DNA of 64,000 bases from Halothiobacillus sp045689735 (GTDB taxonomy: Bacteria; Pseudomonadota; Gammaproteobacteria; Halothiobacillales; Halothiobacillaceae): positions 1,364,001 through 1,428,000 of the forward strand of contig NZ_CP142685.1 of NCBI RefSeq assembly GCF_045689735.1, given 5' to 3'. Positions 35,920-44,824 of this stretch are shown here, piece by piece (the stretch's first letter is position 1; the number at the start of each line of letters is the position of its first letter). The notes under the pieces were generated by a model. The model was not told the origin of the DNA. It ran no database searches and saw only the letters and a list, made by a program, of their open reading frames with translations. The translations under genes and the position numbers were made by a program.

Positions 35920-36423
35920 ATGCGTATCCTGATGCTGGCTTCTTTCGGCGTTCTTGCTCTTTCTCTGAGTGCCTGTAGCTCAACGCCCACCAAAACTGCG
36001 GGTGCTGGCGCAGTGGGCAACGGCGCGGACGCCTCTGGCTTGAATGCCAACGGCACGGATGAGGCCGCGCTGTACGCCACCGCTCCGAAAGGGGCGCAAG
36101 CGACCGTGTACTTCGCGTTCGACAAATACAATGTGGATTCATCTTATCGCCCGATGCTGCAACAGAATGCCGAATTCCTGAAAGGCAATGCGCAGCGCCA
36201 TGTTCTGGTTGAAGGCAACACCGATAACCGCGGTAGCCGTGAGTACAACATCGCACTGGGTGAAAAACGCGCCGTAGCCGTACGCGATGTTCTGTTGGCC
36301 GACGGGGTCACTCCAAGCCAGGTCGATGTTGTGAGCTATGGTGAAGAGCGTCCGGCGGTTGAAGGGAACAATGAAGCCGCCTGGGCAAAAAACCGCCGTG
36401 CTGATCTGGCCTACGGCAAATAA
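35920..36423 (+). CDS. pal: peptidoglycan-associated lipoprotein (Pal, OmpA family)
   Basis: A 167-aa outer-membrane lipoprotein. The lipobox is LSLSAC (Cys at about residue 19), followed by a short G/A/N-rich linker and a C-terminal OmpA domain. The peptidoglycan-binding motif is present: VYFAFDKYNVD, then EGNTDNRGSREYNIALGEKRA and VVSYGEERP, ending KNRRADLAYGK. The start ATG at 35920 follows TTGAGG. tolB and ybgF, its usual neighbours, are absent, so the tol-pal cluster appears split in this genome or this is a paralogue. Confidence 0.9.
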   Translation: MRILMLASFGVLALSLSACSSTPTKTAGAGAVGNGADASGLNANGTDEAALYATAPKGAQATVYFAFDKYNVDSSYRPMLQQNAEFLKGNAQRHVLVEGNTDNRGSREYNIALGEKRAVAVRDVLLADGVTPSQVDVVSYGEERPAVEGNNEAAWAKNRRADLAYGK

Positions 36424-36430
36424 TCTCACC

Positions 36431-36492
36431 GAGGAAATGCGGAGTTACTCAGCAATTTCCTCATTGCGCACATAAGGCCGGTTGCACCGGCC
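36431..36492 (+). other. two hairpins after pal
   Basis: GAGGAAAT (36431-36438) pairs with ATTTCCTC (36455-36462), and GGCCGGT (36476-36482) pairs with ACCGGCC (36486-36492). They precede the true terminator and may protect the abundant pal mRNA from 3' decay. Confidence 0.45.
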
Positions 36493-36502
36493 GCTGATAC
36501 CC

Positions 36503-36531
36503 AATACCGCCTGATCAGGCGGTATTTTTTT
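36503..36531. terminator. intrinsic terminator between pal and recC
   Basis: A perfect 10-bp stem AATACCGCCT/AGGCGGTATT with a GATC loop, followed by T's on the plus strand and preceded by few A's. It should end pal transcription and can act on the converging recC message. Confidence 0.85.
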
Positions 36532-36543
36532 GGCCGCATCGAC

Positions 36544-39500
36544 TCAATCAAACACAGCCGCCGAATGGATCAAAGGTTCATAGAGCTGCCTCGCCAGTTC
36601 CGCAAAACCGGCGTTGGGACAACTGGCGCTGGCCGCAATGAATGATTCCCAATCCGGCCAGAAGCGAGCGAGCCAAGGCAATTTTTGTAGGTCGCTTTGA
36701 GTCTGATCCTCACCACTCCCCGCATAGGCCGCCCGCGCCTTGTCGAGATGGCCGTCCTTGGCGAGCACATAGGCGATCGCCGCATTTGGCGCCAAAGGCA
36801 AGGGCGCTTGCAAACCCTCGATCCATGCCTTGAGGATTGCGCTCAAATGCCGTTCTGCCTCATCGCTCGGCAGTGGCTGCAAGACTATGACATCGCCGTT
36901 ATTTCCCAACAGAAAAGTGGAGACGGCCACCCCCTCGAGCTGTGCCGCGAGATGCTCAGGCCAGAATTCGAGACATTTTTCATAACGAATCCCGTGGTTT
37001 TTTGAACGCAACGCGCTGTCCATCCATCGGCAGCAGACCCACTGCTCGTCTGAAGCCGCTCGCACGACTAAAGCCGGACATTGCAATACGACGGGGATAT
37101 CCGGCAGCGCCCGACAGCGCTCGGGCAGATTCTGCACGACGCCGAGAGCGCACTGCCGTTGCTGCCATGCCTGCCATTGCGCGCGCAGCGGGCTCACGAT
37201 TTCCGCCTCCCAATGCGCGAAACGCCAGGGGATTTGCCCGCGGGCGAACCATTCCTGCTTCGTCTGCACGAACCAGTCCTCCAAGGCTTGATCCGCCGGG
37301 CAGTCCGTGCGTAATCGTTGGGCGAGCGCGCTGCGCAGTTGCCAACGGCTCAACCCATCGAGCGTAAACGGTTCGTGATCGGGCGTTGTTTCAGGGATCC
37401 ACGGTTTACCAATCCCAAAACGCAGGCGCATCGACGGATCTTGAGGATCTCTGAGAAATTTGCCCAGATCAGCCAGGGTGCAGGGTTGTTCGGGAATCCA
37501 GCAGGGCAGTTGTCCGCCCTCTGTCGAGCCGTCATGTACCCGCCGCCAGTCCGAGTCGAAAGAATACAGCGAGGGGTTCTGGCCATCGAAATAGGCCGAA
37601 CTGAACGGATGCAACGGATGTTCGGTGATCAGCGATTGCCCAAAAGCCCGATCGGCTGCCGGTTTCCAGCATTCGTCAAGGTAGTCGAGCAGTTGGCGTA
37701 CCACGATGGACGGGCTGCGCGGGCTGTTATCTTTCACGGCGCGACCCACCCAGCTGATGCTCAATTTCTCCCGGGCCGCGAGCAGCGCCTCCAGAAATAA
37801 ATAACGGTCATCTTCCTGCCGCGCCCGGTCGCCCGGTCGATAGCGATCGGCCATCAAATCAAAGTCTTGCCGGGGACGGCGGCGAGGATAGGCCGCATCA
37901 TCCATCCCCAGCAAATATACCTGCCGATACGGGATGGCTCGCATCGGCATCAGGGTGGCGAAGTTGACCCCGTTCATCAGAAATTTTTGCGTGAGTCGAT
38001 GCGACGACAGGCGCTCATCGAGCACAGCGAGAACGACACCGGCGGGCAGCGCCTCCTGCCATGCGGCGATCGAACATTCATCCTGCCACTCTGCCAAGGC
38101 CGTGCGAATACGCGCCAACCATAGCTGAGTCGATGTCTCGTCCGTGTCTGCCTGAAAGAAGCGGGGCAGCAACCCGTGGAGTCCCACAACCCAATCCGCC
38201 GGGGTATGCGGATCGGAAAAAAACGCGCGGGCTTCGGCCAAAGCAGCCAGAAATTGATCGAGCTTGCCGATGAGTTCCGCCTGCGCCACTTCGACCGACT
38301 CCAGTGGCGCAATGCCCTGCCAGAGCGGCCCGGCATCGCCCATCAAATAACCGGCATAGAGCCGATCCAGACCAAATTGCGTGCTGTGCGGGGTATAGTC
38401 CAATGGCGCACCAAACTCGGCGCGTTGCTGGGGAGTCAAGCCCCAAAAGACTTGCGCTTGATCCAGCCATTCGGCGAGCTGTGCGGCGTCCTGGTCGCTC
38501 AGGCAAAACGCCGCGCGGATGGTCGGTTCGGCCAGCCATTCCAGCAGTTCACTGCGTTCGAACCGGCTTTGCGGCAGCGCAAACAGCCGTTCGAGCATCG
38601 CCCGTTGCGCCTGATCGTTTTGCTCCGGTTGATCGGCAACCGCAAACGGAATGTAGCGCGGATCACTCCGGGTAAACCGGCCGAAAATCGCAAACACGGC
38701 CGGCGCGTAAGCTGCGATATCCGGCATCATGACGATGATTTGCTGCGGTTCCAGGCTGGGGTCTGCGGCAAACTCGGCCAGCAGTTGATCGTGCAGCACT
38801 TCGACCGCCCGCAGCGGGCTGTGCACGCTCTGAAAAACGAGGCTGCCATCCGGGGGATCACAGCGACGCGCTTCGAGCAGACTTTCCCGGCTTCGGCCAA
38901 GCAGCATATCGTGCTGAATGTGTTGCAGAATGCTCCTCGGCTCGGGAATTTCGACGAAAGCCTCCGCCGAGTGCGCCGGTTCCGCAGCAGAGAAGCGTTG
39001 GTCTTCCAGGGTCATCAGCAGGCGCAATAAATCTCGCCCCTGTCGCCCCCATGCGGCCAGCAAGGGATGATTCTGCTGTCGATCCCGCATCAGCGGCTTG
39101 CCCGGCAGGTCGGGCAACATATCCGCCCAATACACCTGACAGGGATTTTGCACGCACACGATCACCTGCGACCAGCGCGCCGCAACGGACAGAACCTCCA
39201 ACACCTGGGGTGCTAGGCTGGAAACGCCAAATACAATCAGACGCGGCGGGAAATCGGCCGGCCGTTCGTCGATCTGCCGCGCCCGGCTCATAAACGCCTG
39301 GTGCAGCCCAACCCGCCCCGTGACTCCATCGGGATGGGTCATCGCCACATCGTCCAACACGGCACGCCACAGCACGGGTTGCCACAAAGATTCTTCGGGT
39401 AACGGGCGCTCCCCCGAGGGTAAATCGTCCTGCCCGCGCGCCCAATGGAGCAGCCAGTCGGCGCGATAAACCTGATAGGCATCCCATTGATCCGCCAGCC

Positions 39501-39930
39501 GGGCACACAGTTCATACAGCCGGGTGGTGTCCAGCACGCCCAACGGCTTGATCTGACGATGGAACACCGCGAACCGGGGATCATCCAGCAACCCCGGTAG
39601 AACACGCATCAAACGCCACAGCAAGGGGGATTTATCGAATGGCGAATGTTCAGGAACCTGCCCGGAGCCCAGCACACTCCGATAGCAGCGCCACTGCACC
39701 CGTGCGGGAAACTCCAGCGACACCCCCAGCGATACCCCGAGCCCGCCCCGTTCGCGTGGTTGGCACAGGCCGAGCCGCAGCCATTGCGCCATGCCATTGC
39801 TTTGAATCAGCACGGTTTCATCCACCAAGGCCGGCAACGGCGCACGCTTGAGCCAGTCCACCAGAATCGAACGCAAAGCGTCCAAGTCATTGCTTTGCAG
39901 CAACAAAAACCCGGGCGTGATCCCGCTCAT
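36544..39930 (-). CDS. recC: exodeoxyribonuclease V subunit gamma
   Basis: The RecC subunit of RecBCD, which recognises Chi and splits the DNA duplex for recombination repair. The 1128-aa product (E. coli 1122) starts with the inactive helicase-like region (LLLQSNDLDALRSILVDWL, VLIQSNGMAQWLRL), contains LLGMDDAAYPRRRPRQDFDLM and SWVGRAVKDNSPRSPSIVV, and ends with the nuclease-like C-terminal domain. recB and recD are not next to it. Its ATG overlaps the stop of the upstream deacetylase-like gene (ATGA). Confidence 0.95.
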   Translation of the reverse strand: MSGITPGFLLLQSNDLDALRSILVDWLKRAPLPALVDETVLIQSNGMAQWLRLGLCQPRERGGLGVSLGVSLEFPARVQWRCYRSVLGSGQVPEHSPFDKSPLLWRLMRVLPGLLDDPRFAVFHRQIKPLGVLDTTRLYELCARLADQWDAYQVYRADWLLHWARGQDDLPSGERPLPEESLWQPVLWRAVLDDVAMTHPDGVTGRVGLHQAFMSRARQIDERPADFPPRLIVFGVSSLAPQVLEVLSVAARWSQVIVCVQNPCQVYWADMLPDLPGKPLMRDRQQNHPLLAAWGRQGRDLLRLLMTLEDQRFSAAEPAHSAEAFVEIPEPRSILQHIQHDMLLGRSRESLLEARRCDPPDGSLVFQSVHSPLRAVEVLHDQLLAEFAADPSLEPQQIIVMMPDIAAYAPAVFAIFGRFTRSDPRYIPFAVADQPEQNDQAQRAMLERLFALPQSRFERSELLEWLAEPTIRAAFCLSDQDAAQLAEWLDQAQVFWGLTPQQRAEFGAPLDYTPHSTQFGLDRLYAGYLMGDAGPLWQGIAPLESVEVAQAELIGKLDQFLAALAEARAFFSDPHTPADWVVGLHGLLPRFFQADTDETSTQLWLARIRTALAEWQDECSIAAWQEALPAGVVLAVLDERLSSHRLTQKFLMNGVNFATLMPMRAIPYRQVYLLGMDDAAYPRRRPRQDFDLMADRYRPGDRARQEDDRYLFLEALLAAREKLSISWVGRAVKDNSPRSPSIVVRQLLDYLDECWKPAADRAFGQSLITEHPLHPFSSAYFDGQNPSLYSFDSDWRRVHDGSTEGGQLPCWIPEQPCTLADLGKFLRDPQDPSMRLRFGIGKPWIPETTPDHEPFTLDGLSRWQLRSALAQRLRTDCPADQALEDWFVQTKQEWFARGQIPWRFAHWEAEIVSPLRAQWQAWQQRQCALGVVQNLPERCRALPDIPVVLQCPALVVRAASDEQWVCCRWMDSALRSKNHGIRYEKCLEFWPEHLAAQLEGVAVSTFLLGNNGDVIVLQPLPSDEAERHLSAILKAWIEGLQAPLPLAPNAAIAYVLAKDGHLDKARAAYAGSGEDQTQSDLQKLPWLARFWPDWESFIAASASCPNAGFAELARQLYEPLIHSAAVFD

Positions 39931-40745
39931 CGCGCCACCTCGGTTGGAGCAAGACCAGGTGCCAAGTCAAACGCCAGTTGGCATTGCGCCTCGGTCATCA
40001 CGGCGTCAAAACGCGGGCTGGAGAAAAACGCCCATTCGTGCGGGCGCGCCGCCGCAATGGGGTCTTCGACGGAGGGCGGTGCCGCCCGGCCCGGATGGCA
40101 CATCACCACCGCTTGATTGGGTAGCGCTTGTACCCAGCGGGCGAACCGCTCGGCATAGCGCGCCTCATCACCGGAAAAATCGTAGACCCCGGCAAACGCA
40201 GGCGGCAAACGCAAGCCTTGCGCGGCCGCCTGCAGACGCAACGAGCGCGCGCCCAGATGCCGGATCAACTGGCTCTTGAGGCCACCGTCGGGCGCCAGAA
40301 GAGGATGGGTGACGCGCAGCCAGGGCGTCGCGCCTTCCCGATCGATGAGCGCCAGCATGGCCTCCCGAATCACCGGTAATTGATGCACATGCTGGTGACC
40401 GTCCACAAAATCCGGCGCGCGCCCCATCGCCTCGGTAAACCGCCCCCACTGGACATTCAAACTTTCCCGGATCCGACCGACCGGCAGCGCCCGTAAATAC
40501 GCGCGCACAATCAGTTCCGGCAATGGCGCATGCCAACCCTTGCCGAATGCTTGAGAGAAATTGAGGTGCAGCCCAATCTGCACCGGCGACAGCGACCCCA
40601 AAGCCCGAGCCGCCACTGGCCAGCGTTCGAGTTGGGTCAAGCAACTGATTCCGCTCAAACGCTTTGCCTGTGCAAGCTGCAAAATGCCCGCATCCACCGC
40701 CTCGTTCAAACCAAAATCATCGGCAATCAACAGTAAAGAGCGCAC
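39927..40745 (-). CDS. ChbG/HpnK (YdjC) family carbohydrate deacetylase
   Basis: A 272-aa TIM-barrel-like metal-dependent deacetylase. Metal and catalytic residues are in LLLIADDFGLN (Asp pair), DGHQHVHQLP and VMCHPG. Characterised relatives remove acetyl groups from chitooligosaccharides (ChbG) or an N-acetylglucosaminyl hopanoid (HpnK); the substrate here is unknown and no hopanoid genes are nearby. The GTG at 40745 is chosen because AAGGAGG sits just before it; a GTG at 40769 would add eight residues. It is translationally coupled to recC, an odd pairing. Confidence 0.85.
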   Translation of the reverse strand: MRSLLLIADDFGLNEAVDAGILQLAQAKRLSGISCLTQLERWPVAARALGSLSPVQIGLHLNFSQAFGKGWHAPLPELIVRAYLRALPVGRIRESLNVQWGRFTEAMGRAPDFVDGHQHVHQLPVIREAMLALIDREGATPWLRVTHPLLAPDGGLKSQLIRHLGARSLRLQAAAQGLRLPPAFAGVYDFSGDEARYAERFARWVQALPNQAVVMCHPGRAAPPSVEDPIAAARPHEWAFFSSPRFDAVMTEAQCQLAFDLAPGLAPTEVAR

Positions 40746-40891
40746 CGCGCCTCCTTCGTACCATTCCACAGCTCTGACCCCATCCTCGGCCGCAGTGTAT
40801 CAGCCAGGGGAAGCCCCGCGCAGCGGGCAGGTGTGTTATAAATTCCGAGTGTTTTTATTGACCTCTTGCTTGTCACCCAAAGGAGCAGCCC

Positions 40892-41500
40892 ATGGCTTTT
40901 GTATTGCCTTCATTGAGTTACGACTACGGTGCGCTGGATAAATCCATCGACGCGCAAACCATGGAAATCCACCACACCAAGCACCACGGTGCCTATGTCA
41001 CCAACTGCAATAACGCCATTGCCGGAACCGAATGGGACGACAAACCCATCGAAACCTTGATGGCCAATATTTCCAAATTGCCCCCGGCGGTGCGCAATAA
41101 CGGCGGCGGTCATTTCAACCACGCGCTGTTCTGGCAGATTCTTTCACCCAACGGCGGCGGCGCGCCCACCGGCGCCCTGGCCGACGCGATCAACAGCACC
41201 TTCGGCTCGTTCGACGCGCTGAAAGAGAAAATGTCCACCGCCGGGGCGACCCGCTTCGGCTCTGGCTGGGCTTGGTTGATCGTTGCACAGGATGGCAAGC
41301 TGGCCGTTTGCTCCACCCCGAATCAAGACAACCCGTTGATGGATATCGCCGAAGTCAAGGGCACCCCCATTCTCGGCATCGATGTGTGGGAGCATGCGTA
41401 TTACTTGCGCTATCAGAACCGCCGTCCGGATTATCTCAAGGCGATCTGGGATGTCATCGACTGGAACGCGGTTGCCAGTCGCTACGCTGCGGCCCGCTGA
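40892..41500 (+). CDS. superoxide dismutase, Mn-type sequence features
   Basis: A 202-aa Fe/Mn superoxide dismutase converting superoxide to peroxide and oxygen. Metal ligands are in HHTKHHGAYV (His27), GGGHFNHALFW (His), and GIDVWEHAYYLRY (Asp and His). The second-sphere glutamine lies in TPNQDNPLM, the position used by Mn enzymes, and the GGGHFNH motif lacks the Fe-type Gln; so a Mn or cambialistic enzyme is likelier than SodB. The start ATG follows AAAGGAG. No signal peptide, so it is cytoplasmic. A promoter-like TTATAAAT lies near 40836. Confidence 0.93.
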   Translation: MAFVLPSLSYDYGALDKSIDAQTMEIHHTKHHGAYVTNCNNAIAGTEWDDKPIETLMANISKLPPAVRNNGGGHFNHALFWQILSPNGGGAPTGALADAINSTFGSFDALKEKMSTAGATRFGSGWAWLIVAQDGKLAVCSTPNQDNPLMDIAEVKGTPILGIDVWEHAYYLRYQNRRPDYLKAIWDVIDWNAVASRYAAAR

Positions 41501-41546
41501 GTTGAAGCGCGCCCCCTTTGCGGTAACCCGCGAGGGGGTTGGATTC

Positions 41547-41578
41547 AGGTGAGGCCAACCGTGGCTTCACCTTTTTTA
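41547..41578 (+). terminator. intrinsic terminator of the superoxide dismutase gene
   Basis: AGGTGAGGCC (41547-41556) pairs with GGCTTCACCT (41563-41572, one G-T pair) and six T follow. Confidence 0.85.
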
Positions 41579-41669
41579 TTGAGGCATTCCGATTCCAAGG
41601 GTCGGCGGGTCTCGCAACATCAAGGTGTCGTCCGATGATTCGATGACCCAGCAACAAGGGGGCAAAGCC

Positions 41670-42038
41670 ATGCGTCTTTCTCTGGATGATTCAGGTCAAC
41701 GCTTTATCATCCGTGGATTCACCGCCCAGAGTGTTCGCCTGAATGACCGCGAATTGACCGAGCCCTTTCTTTTGACGCCAGAACGGCTGATCGAGCGCGT
41801 GCCTGTTGCAAACCTGAGCGAACTGGATGCCAGCCACTCTGCCTTACTTCAGTCCGACCAGCCAGAAGTCGTCCTCATTGGCACCGGCAGCCAGACCCGC
41901 TGGGGTGCCGCTTCGGTGCAGGCCGCGTTGTTGCAGCAGGGGATCGGGGTTGAATTCATGGATACTGGTGCCGCCTGCCGCACTTACACCGTATTGGCCA
42001 GTGAACTTCGTCGGGTGGCACTGCTGATTTTTTTCTGA
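41670..42038 (+). CDS. Mth938-like domain protein
   Basis: A 122-aa protein of the Mth938/DUF498 family, small mixed alpha/beta proteins without an agreed activity (a human relative is NDUFAF3, a complex I assembly factor). The family core is visible: FLLTPERLIERVPV, VVLIGTGSQTRWG and GVEFMDTGAACRTYTVLASELRRVALLIF. The ATG at 41670 has AAGGGGG eight bases upstream and matches the family N-terminus; ATG 41643 and GTG 41625 are alternatives. It is followed after 13 bp by a YcaO gene and likely shares its operon. Confidence 0.85.
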   Translation: MRLSLDDSGQRFIIRGFTAQSVRLNDRELTEPFLLTPERLIERVPVANLSELDASHSALLQSDQPEVVLIGTGSQTRWGAASVQAALLQQGIGVEFMDTGAACRTYTVLASELRRVALLIFF

Positions 42039-42051
42039 CAGGGACTTGACC

Positions 42052-43803
42052 ATGGAACATACACTCATCACCGGCAAAGATGCCGCATTGGAAAGCACCA
42101 TCCACCGGATTGAAGCCGAGCTTGCGGCCATTGGTTTTGAAATCGAACAAACGCGCTGGCTGAATCCGGTGCCTAATTGCTGGTCGGTGCACATCCGGGA
42201 CAAAAACTGCCCCATTTTGTTTACCAACGGCAAAGGCGCCAGCCAGAAGGCTGCGCTGGCCTCGGCGCTGGCTGAGTTTGTCGAGCGACTGGCCTCGCAG
42301 TATTTTTTTGGCGATTTCCATTGGCACAAATCCCGAGCAGACGGCCCGATTCATGACCCCGCCGAGCGTTGGTTCGTCATCGAAAAACCGGGAGTTCGGC
42401 CAGACGGACTATTGAACGACTCGCTCTGGCGGCACTATCTCGCGGATGAATACCAGGCACGCACCGAGGATTGGTGCGATTTCAACAGTGGCGAACCGGC
42501 CATCTGCGCCCTACCCTTTACCCGGATCCGCACTGGGGAAACGGTGTATTTCCCCGCGAATGTCGTCGGCAACCTGTATGTCAGCAACGGCCTCAGTGCG
42601 GGCAATACGCCATTTGAAGCGCGCACACAGGGGCTCTCCGAAGTGTTTGAGCGGTTCGTCAAAAATCGCGTCATCCGCGAGCGCATTGCCCTGCCCGTCA
42701 TTCCCGATCATGTGGTGAATCACTATCCGGCCATCGCGGCCAGCATCACGGCGTTGCGCGAACAGGGCTTCGGGCTGCGGCTGCTGGATGCCTCGCTGGG
42801 CGGGCAATATCCAGTCATTTGCGTAACGCTGGTCGATCCCGCCTCGGGGGGCGTGTTTGCCTCGTTCGGGGCTCATCCGGATTTTTCTGTCGCCTTCGAA
42901 CGCACGGTGACCGAGCTCCTGCAAGGCCGGGCGCTCGACGATCTGCACGGCTTTCATCCGCCCACCACGGATGACGAACTGGCCTCCGATCCGCAAAACC
43001 TCGAACTGCACTTCATTGATTCCTCCGGCTGGTTGTCGTGGGCGTTCTTCCGGGACACGCCAGATTTCCCGTTTGTGCATTGGCAGTTCAGCGGCGCCAG
43101 TAACGAGCAGAATTTCCACACCCTCTGCGCCATGGTCGAAGCCGAGGGCTGCGAGGTCTATATTGCCGACTACACTCACCTGGGGCTGTATGCCTGCCGC
43201 GTCCTCGTGCCGGGCATGTCCGAGGTCTATCCTGTGGACGAACTCTACGAACGCAACAACAATGTCGGGCTGACGCTGATCCCCTTCGCGCAAACCCTCG
43301 ATCCCGCCGAGGCCGAGGCATTGCTGGAGGCGATCGAGGCGGCGGATCTCGACTGGCTGTTGCCGGTGACCGACGCGATCGGTCTGGCCGCCGATCCCGG
43401 CAGCGCCTGGGCGAGTTTGCGTATCGGCGAATGGCGGGCGCAGGCTTTGTTCCTCAGTGGCCAAGCCGAGGATGCCGAAGAACGGGAAGCCCTGCTCGAC
43501 TGGCTGACGCAAGTCCCGCCCCTGCCCGACGAGCGCCGCCGCATCTATCTGGCGGCGCGCGCAATTCAGGCGTTGCGGGTTTATGAAGCGACCGGCCGAA
43601 CCGATGCGTACGCAACCACCCTGTCGTTGATGTTCACCCCCGCCGAACGCCAGGCGGCCGAAGCCCTGCTTGATGGGCGCGGGGGCTATATTGGGCTTGC
43701 GCCGCTCGGCTCGGGGTTTATGCAGAGTGCCCGTCACCAAAGTCTGATGGCTGCCTATCAGCGTGCTTTCCAACGCAAACCCACGGCCTGTGACGCCCCA
43801 TGA
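42052..43803 (+). CDS. ycaO: YcaO family protein (E. coli YcaO type)
   Basis: A 583-aa ATP-dependent YcaO enzyme of about the E. coli YcaO length (586). YcaO domains phosphorylate amide backbones in azoline and thioamide synthesis; E. coli YcaO is linked genetically to beta-methylthiolation of ribosomal protein S12 by RimO. Residues about 60-380 form the YcaO domain (NGKGASQKAALASALAEFVER, then GNTPFEARTQGLSEVFERF, with Glu/Gln residues for Mg-ATP). The C-terminal 200 residues are a TPR-like helical tail. The start ATG at 42052 follows CAGGGAC. It overlaps moxR by 4 nt. No precursor peptide gene was found next to it. Confidence 0.9.
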   Translation: MEHTLITGKDAALESTIHRIEAELAAIGFEIEQTRWLNPVPNCWSVHIRDKNCPILFTNGKGASQKAALASALAEFVERLASQYFFGDFHWHKSRADGPIHDPAERWFVIEKPGVRPDGLLNDSLWRHYLADEYQARTEDWCDFNSGEPAICALPFTRIRTGETVYFPANVVGNLYVSNGLSAGNTPFEARTQGLSEVFERFVKNRVIRERIALPVIPDHVVNHYPAIAASITALREQGFGLRLLDASLGGQYPVICVTLVDPASGGVFASFGAHPDFSVAFERTVTELLQGRALDDLHGFHPPTTDDELASDPQNLELHFIDSSGWLSWAFFRDTPDFPFVHWQFSGASNEQNFHTLCAMVEAEGCEVYIADYTHLGLYACRVLVPGMSEVYPVDELYERNNNVGLTLIPFAQTLDPAEAEALLEAIEAADLDWLLPVTDAIGLAADPGSAWASLRIGEWRAQALFLSGQAEDAEEREALLDWLTQVPPLPDERRRIYLAARAIQALRVYEATGRTDAYATTLSLMFTPAERQAAEALLDGRGGYIGLAPLGSGFMQSARHQSLMAAYQRAFQRKPTACDAP

Positions 43804-44738
43804 GTAATCCAGCGATGAATGACCGTCCCGCCGCTTTACAGGCGACTGCCCAGGCGATCATCGCCGAAGTCGGAACCGTCGTACTGGGCAAAGAACCGGT
43901 CATTCGCGAGGCGCTGTGCACGGTGCTGGCCGGTGGGCACTTGCTGCTCGAAGACCTGCCCGGCCTAGGGAAAACGACGCTGGCTCACGCCTTGGCGCGC
44001 GTGCTGGGTCTGCGGTTTCGGCGGATGCAGTTTACCGCCGACCTGCTGCCCGCCGATATTCTGGGCGTCTCCGTATTCGAAACGAACACGCGGGAATTCA
44101 CTTTCCATCCGGGGCCGATTTTCACCGAAGTCCTGCTGGCCGATGAAATCAACCGCGCCCCGCCCAAGGTGCAAAGCGCGTTACTCGAAGCCATGGAAGA
44201 ACGGCAAGTCACCATCGAGGGCAAACGCTATGCCTTGCCTGCGGCGTTTTTCGTGATTGCCACGCAAAATCCGAGCTTTCAGCAGGGCACCTACCCGCTG
44301 CCGGAATCTCAACTCGACCGATTCGCGCTGGTATCCCATCTCGGTTATCCCGCAGCGGCGGTCGAACGCGCCATGCTCAAAGGCGAAGGCGGCCGAGCCC
44401 ATTTAACGGATCTGAACCCCCTGCTCGATGCCCAACGCCTGCTGAACATGCGGCAACAAGTCGGCAAAGTGCATGTCAGTGAACGGGTGATCGATTATGT
44501 TCAACAACTGTTGCAGGCCAGCCGCAGTCATCCCGAGTCCGCACCGGGATTATCTCCCCGAGCCGGATTGATGCTGCTGAACCTCGCCCGCGCCTGGGCG
44601 TATATCGACCAACGCGATCATGTCCTACCCGATGATGTGCAGGCCGTCTTTCCGGGGCTCGCCAATCACCGGCTGAATGCCCGCAACGCCACGGCATCCA
44701 TCGCCCGCGACTTGCTGCAGGCGGTGACCCCTGCCTGA
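43800..44738 (+). CDS. MoxR family AAA+ ATPase
   Basis: A 312-aa AAA+ ATPase, often acting as a chaperone that inserts metals or matures enzyme complexes together with VWA-domain proteins. Walker A is LPGLGKTTLAHALA, Walker B LLADEINRAPPKVQSALLEAMEE, sensor 1 ATQNPSFQQGTYPLPESQLDRF and the C-terminal lid carries SPRAGLMLLNLARAWA. The expected DUF58 and VWA partner genes do not follow; purL comes next after 86 bp. Coupling to YcaO (ATGA overlap) suggests a role in the same process. Confidence 0.92.
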   Translation: MSNPAMNDRPAALQATAQAIIAEVGTVVLGKEPVIREALCTVLAGGHLLLEDLPGLGKTTLAHALARVLGLRFRRMQFTADLLPADILGVSVFETNTREFTFHPGPIFTEVLLADEINRAPPKVQSALLEAMEERQVTIEGKRYALPAAFFVIATQNPSFQQGTYPLPESQLDRFALVSHLGYPAAAVERAMLKGEGGRAHLTDLNPLLDAQRLLNMRQQVGKVHVSERVIDYVQQLLQASRSHPESAPGLSPRAGLMLLNLARAWAYIDQRDHVLPDDVQAVFPGLANHRLNARNATASIARDLLQAVTPA

Positions 44739-44824
44739 GGGAGTGGCGGTGATACAATTGCCCCCCGATCCTGCCCACCACGGGGCGGCGCTTCTCTTCC
44801 AACTCCCGGCACGAGTGATCGATC

